Positions 37,038 to 47,194 of a stretch of 64,000 bases of DNA are shown here, one piece after another. The notes under the pieces are model-generated. The model ran no database searches. It saw only the letters and a program-made list of their open reading frames with translations, and had not been told where the DNA came from. How positions within the stretch are numbered: the stretch's first letter is position 1; each line of letters begins with the position of its first letter. A program made the translations under genes and the position numbers. The stretch covers positions 3,081,454 through 3,145,453 of the forward strand of contig JAJEKV010000033.1 of the NCBI GenBank assembly GCA_021234155.1, written 5' to 3'. This stretch comes from Isoetes taiwanensis. Its lineage: Eukaryota > Streptophyta > Lycopodiopsida > Isoetales > Isoetaceae.

Positions 37038-37735
37038 CATTCTACTGCATCTGCCAATAGCGCCATGCCACGTGGCATTGTTTCAAACCAAGAATGTTAA
37101 TAACCTTTTGTTGAACGACGGAGTTTCTATGGTTGGTTGCTGCTGCAGTTTCTACATGCATTCCGAGAACTTATCTACGATTGACCCAGCATTCCGGCCT
37201 CTTTATCCAGCATTCCAAGGACTTACCCTGCATTCTGAAGGTTTTTACTGAGTGCAGAATGGTTCCTAAGTGTTCTTCACATTGCAGCAATGGCAATCTA
37301 TTTGCCATCCCTGGGATGTCAACAGGGCTCTGGGCTTCATGTGTCGCCCTCTTTCCATCCCAGGGATGGCAAGTAGATTGCATTTCCTGTATACAAACCC
37401 GGTCGAATCCAAATGTACAATTTACATAAGCACAAATGCTAGATGTACAACTCACAAAGTACAAATGCTAGATTCAAAAGGTAAAATGACATGCGTTTGT
37501 GGGGAACCTGAACCCGGGGGAACTCGAATATGCAATTTACATAAGTATAAATGCTAGATTCAAAAGGTAAAATAACATGCGTTTCCGGAGAGTCGAACTC
37601 GATCGAAGTCAAATGTACAATTCACATAAGTACAAATGCTAGATGTACAACTTACAAAGTACAAATGCTAGATTCAAAATAGATTCAAATGGTAAAATAA
37701 CATGCGTTTGCGGGATCTGGAGATAACATCAACAC
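37038..37735. repeat. Duplicated block A (non-tRNA spacer plus tRNA-derived units)
   Basis: Continuous with 33883-33915 before the LTR element inserted. About 90-95% alike to 39730-40430: CATTCTACTGCATCTGCCAA, TGACCCAGCATTCCGGCC, CCATCCCAGGGATGGCAAG, then tRNA-derived units with CAAATGCTAGATTCAAAAGG. The block carries no credible gene. Confidence 0.85.
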
Positions 37736-37889
37736 TATCAGATGTTCTCCTGCCAAAACGGTATAATACGTAGAAGACTTACATTCGAGCTGAAGAAATG
37801 GGTGATGTGAAGAATCTAGGAAAGACACTTAATATTCATAGGAGGGTCAAATGGGCTTTATAATTCGATATGGGCAATACGGGGTTTAG

Positions 37890-38850
37890 GCAGTGTAAGA
37901 ATCGTGGCAGAGGACTTGCTTTGGCAGAATGGTGCCCAATGAAGCTTCCCAAGCCCCTTTGATGAAGTTCATGAAATCATGTTTCATCTCATCCCCAAAT
38001 GTGAGGAAAAACTCAGGGGAAAAACCATCAGGTCCTGGGCTTTTCCTCATATCCATGTTTTTTAGGACATGTAGGATCTCTTTCTCATCTGGGCTAGCTA
38101 TTCTCCAAGGGGGCTGTAGCAGAGTTGTTTTGAAAAAACAACCTCATTTTGTCTTGTTCAGTTTGTAAGTACTCTTTAGCCTTGAGGAGGTTGGTATATT
38201 GTTTCAAGAATTCCTGTAATGGCCTGTTCATCCTCAACACTATTACCATTAGCATCTTGTATGATAGTGATGGAATTATTGACAAGTATGTTTTTGGCTA
38301 CTCAATAGAAGTATCTCGAGCAGCTCTGATCCTTCTTACTGTATTGAGTGATTTTGGCTCTCAGAGCCATTCCTTTAGCTTCCTTCTCTTCAATAGCCTT
38401 GACGTTATTTTCCAAGATTACCTCTTCTCCATGAAGAACTTTTGTCTGGTCTCTTTCATACCTCTAAGGAGCTTGTTTTTCTCCTCATTAATTTTATTTT
38501 GTCTTTCTTTTCCCCACTGCTTTATCCAGTTCTTGCAAATCTTAGTTCTTGTAGATCTTAATAGATTGATGAGTCCCTATAGCAGGTTGAGTAAGATAAA
38601 ACTGCCTGAACGCAGAGCAGAAAGTCAAGTTGTTTAAATTAGAGCAATTTAACTTGAAAGGGAAATTGGATGATTTAGAAATGGGGGAGAGCTCTTTGGT
38701 ATCCAAATTTTGAGGATAGAATATTTCCTTCATCTTCTGTGGCTATGCAGTTGTCAAGGATAGGGATATCTGGATTTTGTAACATAGAACCTATCTAAGA
38801 TGCAGTATGTTCTTTCGATCCCTGCTCGTTTATTTGACCATGTGTATTTA
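37890..38850 (-). mobile_element. L1-type LINE reverse transcriptase fragment
   Basis: Minus-strand reading: about 38220-38290 SITIIQDANGNSVEDEQAI; about 37960-38110 ASPDEKEILHVLKNMDM, then RKSPGPDGFSPEFFLTF and DEMKHDFMNFIKGAWEASLG. The KSPGPDGF block and helices after it mark the start of the L1 reverse transcriptase domain. Stops and a frameshift interrupt it. Neither end of the element is clear, and it sits within the tRNA-derived array. Confidence 0.8.
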
Positions 38851-39699
38851 CTATTACCTGAAGGGATGTAGTTCAGATTGGTATCATGCATAAGGGCCTC
38901 CACTCAGCTCTCTCATTTCTGAAAATGTTAAATAACTTCTCTTTGCCAAAAGATTTTAATCAAATGTACAAATCACATAAGTACAAATGCTAGTTTCAAT
39001 ATTCACATGAGTACAAATGCTAGTTTTACAAAATAAAATAACTTGCATTTGTCGGGAGTTGAACTCAGATATACAATTCATGTAAGTGCAAATGCTAGTT
39101 TCAAAAAGTAAAATAAAAGAGTAAAATAACTTCCCTTTGGCGAGTGATTTTATTAAAATGTACAATTTAAATAAGTACGAATGCTAGTTTCAAGATTCAC
39201 ATGAGAAGATTCATATAAGTACAAATGCTAGTTTTAAAAAATAAAATAGCTTGTATTTGCCATGAGTCAAACCCGTCATAAAGTACAAATGCAAGATTCA
39301 AAGGTAAAATAACATGCATTTGCGGGAAATCGAACACACTCCAACTCGAATGTACAATTCACATAAGTATAAATTGCTAGATTCGCAAAAACCACTTAAT
39401 TGACATTCAGCCTTGACATCCAATCCTATTGCGGCACGTGGCTACTTCTTTCATGGCATGTCTCACAGATCTCTGGGATGTTCATATGCAGTGCTCTTTC
39501 GGCGATGTACCTCACGTTCCCCTCTTTTACCTGCATTCTGACACCTTTACCTCACAATCTGTTGTTTTTACCTCACATTCCACTCTGTTTACTTGCATTC
39601 CGAATTCTTGGAGCTGCGCTGAATGTCAATTTAGTGGTCTTGACGTTACAGGGTTGGCTCTTTACATGCCATTCCTGTATACAAAAAGTAAAATAACAT

Positions 39700-40430
39700 G
39701 CATTTGCGGGGACTCATAAAAACACTTAGGAACCATTCTGTCGCATTCGCCAATAGCGCCATGCCACATGGCATTGTTTCAAACCAAAAATGTTAATAAC
39801 TTTTCGTTGAACGACGGAGTTTCTATGGCCGGCTGCTGCTGCAGTTTCTACACTTATCTACGATTGACCCAGCATTCCGGCCTCTTTATCCAGCATTCCA
39901 AAGACTTACCCTGCATTCCAAAGGTTTTTACTGAGTGCAGAATGGTTCCTAAGTGTTCTTCACGTTGCAGCAATGGCAATCTATTTGACATCCCTAGGAT
40001 GTCAACAGGGCTCTGCGCTTCGTGTTCGCCCTCTTTCCATCCCAGGGATGGCAAGTAGATTGCATTTCCTGTATACGAACCCGGTGGAACCCAAATGTAC
40101 AATTTACATAAGTACAAATGCTAGATGTACAACTTACAAAGTACAAATGCTAGATTCAAAAGGTAAAATAACATGCGTTTGTGGGGAACCTGAACACGGC
40201 GGAACCCGAATGTGCAATTTACATAAGTATAAATGCTAGATTCAAAAGGTAAAATAACACGCGTTTCCGGAGAGTCGAACTCGATCAAACTCAAATGTAC
40301 AATTCACATAAGTACAAATGCTAGATGTACAACTTACAAAGTACAAATCCTAGATTCAAAATAGATTCAAAAGGTAAAATAACATGCGTTTGCGGGGACT
40401 GGAACTCGGTCAAACCCGAATATACAATTC
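39700..40430. repeat. Duplicated block B, with the empty site of the LTR element
   Basis: Matches 33883-33915 joined directly to 37038-37735. CACTTAGGAACCATTCTG at about 39722 is the uninterrupted form of the target where the non-autonomous LTR element inserted in block A. Confidence 0.85.
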
Positions 40431-40527
40431 ATATTGCAAATGTTAGATTCAAAAAGTAAAATAACATGCGTTTGCCGGGAGTCGAACCCAAGTTACAAAT
40501 GTTAGATTCAAAAAAGTAAAATAAAAT

Positions 40528-40598
40528 GCGTTTGCCGGGAGTCGAACCCGGGTCTATTGCTTGGAAGGCAATTATCCTAACCGTTGGACTACAAACGC
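40528..40598 (-). tRNA. tRNA-Gly (anticodon TCC)
   Basis: A 71-nt cloverleaf on the minus strand: acceptor GCGTTTG/CAAACGC (7 bp), D stem GTCC/GGAT with loop AACGGTTA, anticodon stem ATTGC/GCAAT with loop CTTCCAA (anticodon TCC), short variable loop, and T stem CCGGG/CCCGG with loop TTCGACT. The A box (TAGTCCAACGG) and B box (GGTTCGACTCC) are present. T runs for Pol III termination follow within the downstream flank (ATTTTATTTTACTTTTTT). The nuclear gene lacks the encoded CCA, as expected. Confidence 0.92.
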
Positions 40599-40933
40599 CA
40601 ATTTGTTAATTTTTTTGCTTGTTTAAAAAATATGAAGTAGAAGTATATATAGAGAAACAGACAGCAAATGGGCACGTTGCAGAATCCTGAAAGCTTTTGA
40701 TCCATTTGTATTGATGGTTTTTTTAAATTACAGACAATTTGACGCATTTATATCAGCAGCAGTTGGATCAACCAATTTATGCCAACTGAGTTTAATTTTT
40801 CCATCGATAACACTCTCCACGGGAAGAAACAAGATTCATTTTACCCGTAAACAAGGTGTTCTATATATATAATATAAGTCAAGACAAAATGAAGAATGAA
40901 TGAACGATGCAAACACTGAATTCTTGGTCTCCT

Positions 40934-43549
40934 TCATATGCAGCACCTGAATTTTGCAAAAACATATGGGTATTGTCGGTGATAGAAGTTACGAAAGGAA
41001 TCCCTGATCATAGAAGGATGAGTAGCAGGGGATGATCCTTTGAACACATAATGCAGACCATAAAAAAAATCAGAGTAGTGTGGATACTCCTCCATGGCCC
41101 TGAAGTCTGGAAAAGGAGCAAAAACCGTGTCTGTCCACTCCCATCACCCTTCCTTCAATTGTTCTACCCTTCCAATCTCTCCATTACCATCAACACGACC
41201 TTCATACTCTTGTCTGAACATCAACAATAGGTTGATGCTCCGCCTCGCTCATAATCCTGCAACCTGCCCATTTGCAGAATGCCTTTGCTTCTGAAAGACT
41301 CACATGCACTGGTTTCTCTGCTACCTCCATCCACTCCTGACTTTTCTTAGTAGTATGCACATAAATTTGGCCCTTGCACCATGACCATGTAGCAGGACAA
41401 TCCACACCCTGCTTCTCCATGAACTCAAAATCTGTAGCATCCCATAGTTCTTTCCTTTCATATCCTTTGTCCACAATAAATGAGATGTATTGTCTCGCCG
41501 ATACAGGTTTAGAGCTCACCCAGAACTTCTTATCCATGTTACTGCGCACTGATGGATACTCATTATCCCATAGAAAAGTATTAGTTCCTGTTTGCACCAA
41601 GGACCACGAGAAATACACACTTCTGGATTAACATGACAATAATCTTCAGCACATAGAGACAAATTGACAGTTACAAAGTGATTCTTGTTTCGAACATTAG
41701 TTGTTTTCAAACTTGCGTTTCTGTTCCTGCACTAGCATGTAGGATAATGTCTCCTGATGCATGTATTCATGTTCCAAGACCAGATGGAGAAGCCTCAACC
41801 TTAATTTCTCTCCATGTATAGCATCCATGATCATTTTCCTTGTTGGCTGCACGTATGACTTGATTTCATCAACTTCTGGCCACTCATCTGGGATGTCTGG
41901 ATGAGAATGACAACATGATGGTGACAGAAATATTGGATCAATCCCTCTAGAGAACGTGATGCCAAGGTTGGAGACGGGTTCTTTGGCTAGTAGTTTCAGC
42001 TTGGCAAATGCTGAGATATGGCCGCTGCAGATAAAAGTACAGCTATACTTAACATAAATATCTAGTAAAGTAATCTTAAGGTTCAAAATAAAAGTGTGGA
42101 ACTAAAACACTATTAGCATGGGATATGGTAAAGTTACAGATGGACTAAAGAAGTGGAAGTCGCATTGAGACAGGCAAACAACAATGAAGTGATAAACTAC
42201 ATTTCCAGCAATGAAATTGGCTAGCAACGAGTCAGCTGTTAACAGATGTATAGCAGTAACCTGGTTACACATATGATTAAAACTTACTAGTAGAAAGAAA
42301 AGGGGTGGCTGAAAGAGATTGGTTTGCTCTTCCAATCCACCCCATTCAGTAGATTATCAGTATCTCTCCAACAGCCAGAAAAGGCTGCTTTTGGAGGAAA
42401 TAGCCACTGGATCCGGTAAGTTGATGTACGCCATGATGCTTGAACTCGGAAACCTGAATCGTTAGCAAGAGATTCGATATCATTCCATGTGAATTTTCTA
42501 GAAATATTAATCAGAACGCGCTCTTCAGGCCTGCAACATATTCTACAATTAAAGAGGATCTAAATGTGAAGCCAAGACCGAACCAGAAAATTGCATACTT
42601 GATGTAAATTTCCACGGTCCAATCTCTAAGCCCTCCATAAACTTAATGTACATCTCAACCTGTCTTAATTTCTGGTTTATCTCGATCTCATAAACACAAG
42701 ATTTATCCTCACAAGTATTATGGTCATAACCAATGAACTTTAAAGCATTATGAGCACCATTTTTCACGAAACTCTCTGAAATACCTTTCCTATCATGGTA
42801 TGCTGAAATTAAGGTGTCCAAGTCTTTCAACAAGTTGAAAAGGTTATTAGCAAGTTGTTGAATGCACGCAGAATGGTGAGAACAGAAGACAAAATATGAC
42901 TTGTACAAAGAAAATACGGCAACTAGAACCACATACACCCTGGATATCTTTAAGAAATGATATTGCTTCTTCTTGAGAAAGGTTCCCTATGCTGCTTCCA
43001 AGCCAAATGACACAGACATGGCGGGGATATCGTTTCTTCACTTGTTTTAACCCTTCCACATACCCTGCTTCAATAAAATCAATTTCACCTTCAAAATTCC
43101 TTTCCAAGTTCTTTCTAGCTTGTAACAAAGCACTTTTAGAAACATCGATTCCAACAAATGTGCAACTGCAGATTATATATACAAACACCACTTCATTAGA
43201 TGCACACAACATTCTGGAATAAACAGCTTAAAAGGATGATCGACGAGTAAACATCAAAGAAGCATTTCAAAATATGTCTAAATACATACCTCTTGGGTAC
43301 TGCAGAAAGAAGCCTGGCAGTTTTTTGGACAGAACCACATCCAAGCTCTACTATGACACTTCCAGGATCGACATAAGAAGCTATTTCATTAGCATGGAAA
43401 TCCAGCATTTTCTTTTCTGCTTCAAAGAGGTAAGCAGTAATCTCATCAAACAATTCTGATCCCCGTTTGTTGTAATAAAGAAAATAACAGGGAAGACTTT
43501 TAACATTTGCCTGCAATCCAGCATTGTCATGGGGCTGGAAATTACCCAT
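40934..43549 (-). pseudogene. EGT1-like ergothioneine synthase (EgtD methyltransferase + DinB + FGE-sulfatase), damaged 3' end
   Basis: Exons on the minus strand: 43549-43290, 43165-42939, 42823-42599, 42522-42288, 42024-about 41700, about 41608-41205, then a 3' block down to the TGA at 40934-40936. The first three give an EgtD-type His-specific methyltransferase (VIVELGCGSVQKTARLL, FVGIDVSKSALL, CVIWLGSSIGNLS, LISAYHDRKG). The next two give the DinB part (HPFSFYYGHISAFAK, TFSRGIDP, PDEWPEVDE, HEYMHQE metal site) and the last ones an FGE-sulfatase part (FLWDNEYP, VHVSLSEAKAFCKWAG, WEWTDTVFAPFPDF, IRDSFRNFY, YPYVFAKFR). Fungal Egt1 has this fusion and makes ergothioneine from histidine via hercynine. 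Damage: a frameshift after SEAEHQPIV, a TGA just before WEWT, a shortened FGE middle, and apparent loss of the usual LPEY after FDEIT. The first four exons join in phase, so the lesions may be recent, or the start and part of the 3' exon structure are misread. Confidence 0.8.
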
Positions 43550-43975
43550 TCTTTTTTTGTTAGGGCATGGAATAGAAGAAGAAAAAGAAGATGATGATGA
43601 AGAAGATGCTGCAAGGTTGCATGCATGTAAATTACGAAGTCTAATAAACAGTACATTGTCAATGTGTCCTGTAATTTTAATCGTCGCTGCAAACTTATCA
43701 TTTGGCTGGACGCGTACATGCTCTTACAAATATTTAGTATGTTGAAGGGGACCATTACTTTTGTATATCCCCAGTCTGTCAGCCGACCCACTTCTGACTC
43801 TTTATACAAATAAAAAATAACAGAGAGTCTGAGCATGCAAGTACTGATTCCTGCTTCTACAAATGTGTTGTGTGATTATATATTGGGTATTGGCAAATAA
43901 AGTTTCCAATTATTCCTAGATTAACTGTGAAAATTGTAGTAAAAATTCTAATCTGGCATTTTGTTTGTAGTCCAA

Positions 43976-44030
43976 AGCTTAAGATAATTGCCTTCCAAGA
44001 AGTAGCCCGGGCTTTGACTCCATGCAAACA
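43976..44030 (+). pseudogene. tRNA-Gly 3'-half remnant, opposite strand
   Basis: Plus-strand AAGATAATTGCCTTCCAAG then AAGTAGCCCGGGCTTTGACTCC and ATGCAAAC matches tRNA-Gly(TCC) from the D-arm end through the acceptor with several substitutions. It is followed by AACTAGCATTTGTACT..ATGTGAATTTTACA, the same flank as the array at 37.4-40.5 kb. It is a decayed tRNA copy in the opposite orientation. Confidence 0.75.
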
Positions 44031-44303
44031 CAACTAGCATTTGTACTCTATGTGAATTTTACAGTTGACTGAAATCTTTGGCGTCTATCTGAACTTCATA
44101 ATATCACAAAATTTACCTTTTGTTTCTCCTAACTTACATTCGATGTAAATTAAATCAAAGTCTTTGCGAATTGCACATCAAACTTTGACAACTATATAAA
44201 TTGTACATTTGATCAATCAGCTTGCTGTAGTGAGCACTATGTAGATTTTCATTTTGTGGGCTGCCCATTTTCTAAATGAATTTGGTTTAGGAAAATGCAG
44301 CTC

Positions 44304-44392
44304 CTCTAAGGACATATTGTTAGGCCATATGGCCTAACAAGGAAAGGACATATGCATATGGCCTAATAAGGAATGAACATATGTCCTTAGAG
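44304..44392. repeat. Nested palindrome / small fold-back element
   Basis: The outer arms CTCTAAGGACATAT (44304-44317) and ATATGTCCTTAGAG (44379-44392) are perfect inverted repeats. Inside, TTGTTAGGCCATATGGCCTAACAA is itself a perfect palindrome, and CATATGCATATGGCCTAATAAGG repeats part of it. CAG precedes and follows the arms, a possible 3-bp target duplication. Too short to code. Confidence 0.7.
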
Positions 44393-44611
44393 GCAGTCGT
44401 CCTGATGCTCTGGGTGAGCTCCTATAGACTCGTGCACGTATTCCATGAACTAATCCTATACATGGAGAAGTGGGTCGCGAGAAGTGGAGAAGTTACTGAG
44501 CTGATGATCCATTTTTATGAGCTCGTTACATGCACATCATGACCTGGGAGATCTTCTTGTGGGTCTTGTTTCTCCTAATTGCTAATTGGGTTGTAAATGG
44601 CCATGGGAGGT

Positions 44612-44620
44612 CTTTTTGTG
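44612..44620. repeat. Left 9-bp target-site duplication of the Pack-MULE
   Basis: CTTTTTGTG at 44612-44620 is repeated exactly at 45348-45356. Confidence 0.85.
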
Positions 44621-44661
44621 CGGTGCCTTTTTTGGCTCCCGAAATTGGACTATCGGGCAGC

Positions 44662-44764
44662 TGAAATTCGCTTAAGCGAATTTGTGAAATTCGCTTAAGC
44701 GAATTTTACAAGGGAATATTCTTTGAAGATCCAAGTTTTATGAAATCCGCTTAAGCGGATTTCA
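44662..44764. repeat. Subterminal palindromes, left side
   Basis: AAATTCGCTTAAGCGAATTT, a perfect 20-bp palindrome, occurs at 44664-44683 and 44687-44706; a variant with CCGCTTAAGCGG lies at about 44742-44763. Confidence 0.85.
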
Positions 44765-44766
44765 GA

Positions 44767-45204
44767 AGACGTCGCCGAAAACTTTCTGATCCGATCAGTC
44801 CGGTTTGCTGCGAAACTTTCCAATCCATCTGCACAGGTGGTATGATCAGTTAGTATTGCGCTGAGCCATGATTCGACATCTTGGCACCTTCCGTCTTCGA
44901 CGAATTCGATGCCAAAATCAGACATTTTGGAGGCAGAAATTTTTGCATAATCCATAGCATCTCCCAAAGTTTCTTCGCAATCTTCCATGGCCGATTTGGC
45001 CGTCGCATCCTGTTCGATCAGAATAGACCGCTGCAGCAAATCGACGGTCTCTTGAATCCGAGGCCCGATTGCTTTGGTTGCCAATTTGCAGGCACTGCTG
45101 GGATCCTGGATAAGCTGCGATTGGAGCAAGCAATTCAATACAGATTTGAGGATATCTGGTACCATTGCAGGCATCTGAACGAGAAATTTGATCTGGGTTT
45201 TCAG
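44767..45204 (-). pseudogene. Pectin methylesterase inhibitor (PMEI) domain fragment
   Basis: The minus-strand frame is open across nearly the whole element; the first ATG is at about 45174. The reading contains CKLATKAIGPRIQETVDLL, then AMEDCEETLGDAMDYA and DVESWLSAILTDHTTCADGL, the helical PMEI-domain pattern with its Cys residues. The N-terminal signal peptide and first Cys pair of a PMEI or PME pro-region are missing. The fragment probably came from a host PME/PMEI gene captured by the transposon. The open frame also reads through the subterminal palindromes, giving REIRL repeats, so it is more likely a chance fusion than a working inhibitor. Confidence 0.75.
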
Positions 45205-45258
45205 AAGACGTCCCCGGCTTAAGTGAATTTCACCTGCCGACAAAAATTTTCCGGCAGG

Positions 45259-45305
45259 AAATTCGCTTAAGCGAATTTCACTGCCAAATTCGCATAAGCG
45301 AATTT
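45259..45305. repeat. Subterminal palindromes, right side
   Basis: AAATTCGCTTAAGCGAATTT at 45259-45278 and the variant AAATTCGCATAAGCGAATTT at 45286-45305. Confidence 0.85.
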
Positions 45306-45639
45306 CCCTGCGGAATACCCCAAATTCGGGAGCCAAAAAAGGCCGCGCTTTTTGTGTGGTGTTCTTTCTCTTCTTTGTTGGTTGGACAGTTTTGACTGCA
45401 TTAGTTTTGGTTGCTTTAAGTCAAAGCACCACTCATTACCCTCTTCTAAATGCTTGAAGATAAACCATTTCAGTGCATATGTGTTGCTACTCGACTTACT
45501 TGCATTCTATGGCAACGCTAGTCTAGTGACAATAGTTGGAGGTTGAAAGACTGGCTAGGCCGGCACCCCAAGTGAAATGGAAGGCAAGTTATGAAGTTGT
45601 GGTGCCCCCCTCATCTATGCGATGCCCTGACTGTATAGG

Positions 45640-46620
45640 TGCTAGAGGTCCCCTTTTGTCGACTCCACTAGTCGGCATGAGGCCATCCATAATACATTGA
45701 CTCCTGACTGGTGTTCGGTGGAAGTCCTACCCCTAGCCCAGACTCAATGTGGTATGACTGATGGTCTAGTTCTAATGGCGCTGGCTAGCATAGAATAATG
45801 GCAAGGGTATTCCATTTCATCTGCCCCTCATATAAATACTTTACAAAAGCCTTGGGTTTTGACTCTGTAGGCTGTCAGAGATGTAACCCAAGGGCTGCTC
45901 CAAAACTGCATCTCTCCCGTTTTGATGAGGCAGGAGGGCTACTCCCTACACATTTGCCCATGGAGAAGCACATACTGATGGCCTTAGTTCACGCAGGTGC
46001 AGATCGCCTTCAAATTGAGACATGGAGATGGGCTAGGCAGGTGCGTGACGACATGCTTTGTTAGTGTTGCCGAGCATCATTGGGGATGAGTGTCACACTG
46101 TTCAAAACTGTCCGACATTTTCCCACATCCGGGCCTGCTATGCGGTGTTGGTCCTGCCTAACCAGCTGCTCCATGTGCAGATGGACACGAGCTCAATGGG
46201 GTTACTTGGATCTTATCTCCAGGAGATCATGGCTATACGCATTCAGCTATGTCCTTAGACACTATGTAAAAATATATCAATGTATTATTGTACAGTTTCT
46301 CAGCATGCTTATTACTCCCAAGGTTTTTCCCTCAAAAACCCTTAGGGGCTAGGGTTTTTTAATGCTGACGTTTGTTGTGTTCTTTGATGAGGTCTTATAC
46401 CTTATTGGTCTCCGTGGATGACACAAATCCATTTAATTCAATTCAATTCCCTCCAGGAGTATCATGCCAGTGTAGACAGCTGGAGAGACAGGGTTGCCCC
46501 TGCTCATACTTGACCTAACCTCACTAAGGAGACACAGAGGCATCGAACCTAAACCTTGCCCTCTTGCAGTGGGAAGCTGTTAGATCTAGCAAATAGTGGA
46601 CCCCTCGTAGACTAGTATTG
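45640..46620 (-). mobile_element. Gypsy LTR fragment, split by a LINE insertion
   Basis: 45640-45947 and 46448-46620 match, in order and orientation, the LTR at 32336-33882 (about 32620-33020): CCCAGACTCAA, TCCATTTCATCTGCCCCT, GATGAGGCAGGAGG, TTGACCTAACCTCA. Only part of the LTR is present. The gap between the two pieces is exactly the LINE fragment described next. Confidence 0.7.
45948..46447 (+). mobile_element. LINE 3' fragment nested in the LTR fragment
   Basis: The plus strand reads HAGADRLQIETWRWARQV then CCRA, DECHTVQNCPTFSHIRACY, matching the zinc-finger-like C-terminus of the LINE at 9.7-11.6 kb. It ends TTGGTCTCCGTGGATGACAC and an (ATTCA)n-like tail. TCCCT at 45943-45947 and 46448-46452 may be its target-site duplication. 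5'-truncated, about 500 bp. Confidence 0.7.
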
Positions 46621-47190
46621 TCAGGTACATCGAGTACGGTACGTGCACCATACGTATTTAATGTATTAATATGGGTTTCATCCCTCCCATTTTAAAAGTA
46701 TTTTAAATACATTTTTTGTATTTTTAAAATTATAAAATACGTACTTTATGTATAGTATGTTAAATACTTCATGTCATTTTCTAAAACCGTTACAAATTTG
46801 AAATTTGCAATTACAGTGAATTTACATTTCTAAATAATAAATCTATGTTACTTTATAAAGAATTGTTTCTCAAAAATTTTAACTAGCTATAGTTAAAGTT
46901 TAAACTCTTCACATTCCAATTTAAGCTCAAACTCTTAAACAAAGTATGCTTACAACAAAAAACAAGGTGCTGCGCACGAAGGGTTGCCCTCCGGTGTCCC
47001 GAAGGGATGTGCGCATAGTCTTTGATGCATAGTGCTCCGAACTAAGAATAAGTTCATGATTGTTTAACTTCATTGATCTCAACAAAACTAATGTTAAACA
47101 CAGGTGTCACCTCCTTGCAACACATTGGTCCGGCTCAAAAATTGAAAGTTTTGCAAGTTTTGGCACAAAAATCCAGGTTAATATGCTTTG
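46621..47190. other. AT-rich spacer with a dispersed repeat
   Basis: AACAAGGTGCTGCGCACGAAGGGTTGCCCTCC at about 46970-47002 recurs with one change at about 51712-51743. Nothing else was recognised. Confidence 0.5.
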
Positions 47191-47194
47191 CAAG

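Larger units (their letters stand above)
37440..40527 (-). repeat. Tandem array of tRNA-Gly 3'-end-derived units
   Basis: At least twelve degenerate copies of the T-arm and acceptor 3' strand of tRNA-Gly (plus-strand GCGTTTGCCGGGAGTCGAAC and variants) occur at about 37491, 37577, 37703, 39043, 39131, 39250, 39314, 39699, 40171, 40258, 40383 and 40466. Each is joined to a shared flank: GTACAAATGCTAGATTCAAA, GGTAAAATAACAT, and GTACAATTCACATAAGTAC. Read on the minus strand, the array follows the intact tRNA gene at 40528-40598, so every unit is a copy of the tRNA 3' third plus downstream flank. Each unit keeps a B-box-like GTTCGA core. A LINE fragment interrupts the array at 37890-38850. Confidence 0.85.
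44621..45347 (-). mobile_element. Pack-MULE carrying a PMEI fragment
   Basis: A 727-bp element bounded by a perfect 9-bp target duplication. Terminal inverted repeats: left CGGTGCCTTTTTTGGCTCCCGAA, right (reverse complement) CGCGGCCTTTTTTGGCTCCCGAA, with two mismatches in 23. The 9-bp duplication and TIR structure fit Mutator-like elements. No transposase is present. The interior is a gene fragment on the minus strand flanked by subterminal palindromes. This is the Pack-MULE arrangement: a non-autonomous MULE carrying host sequence. Confidence 0.85.

Noticed and set aside
42102-42335. 77-codon minus-strand frame within the EGT1-like locus
   Set aside because: Falls in the intron between the DinB exons.
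44918-45222. Other frames across the Pack-MULE
   Set aside because: Only the minus-strand frame with PMEI motifs matches a family.
46970-47060. GTGCTGCGCAC segment as an rRNA or tRNA gene
   Set aside because: No tRNA fold and no match to conserved rRNA wording; it recurs at 51.7 kb as a dispersed repeat.
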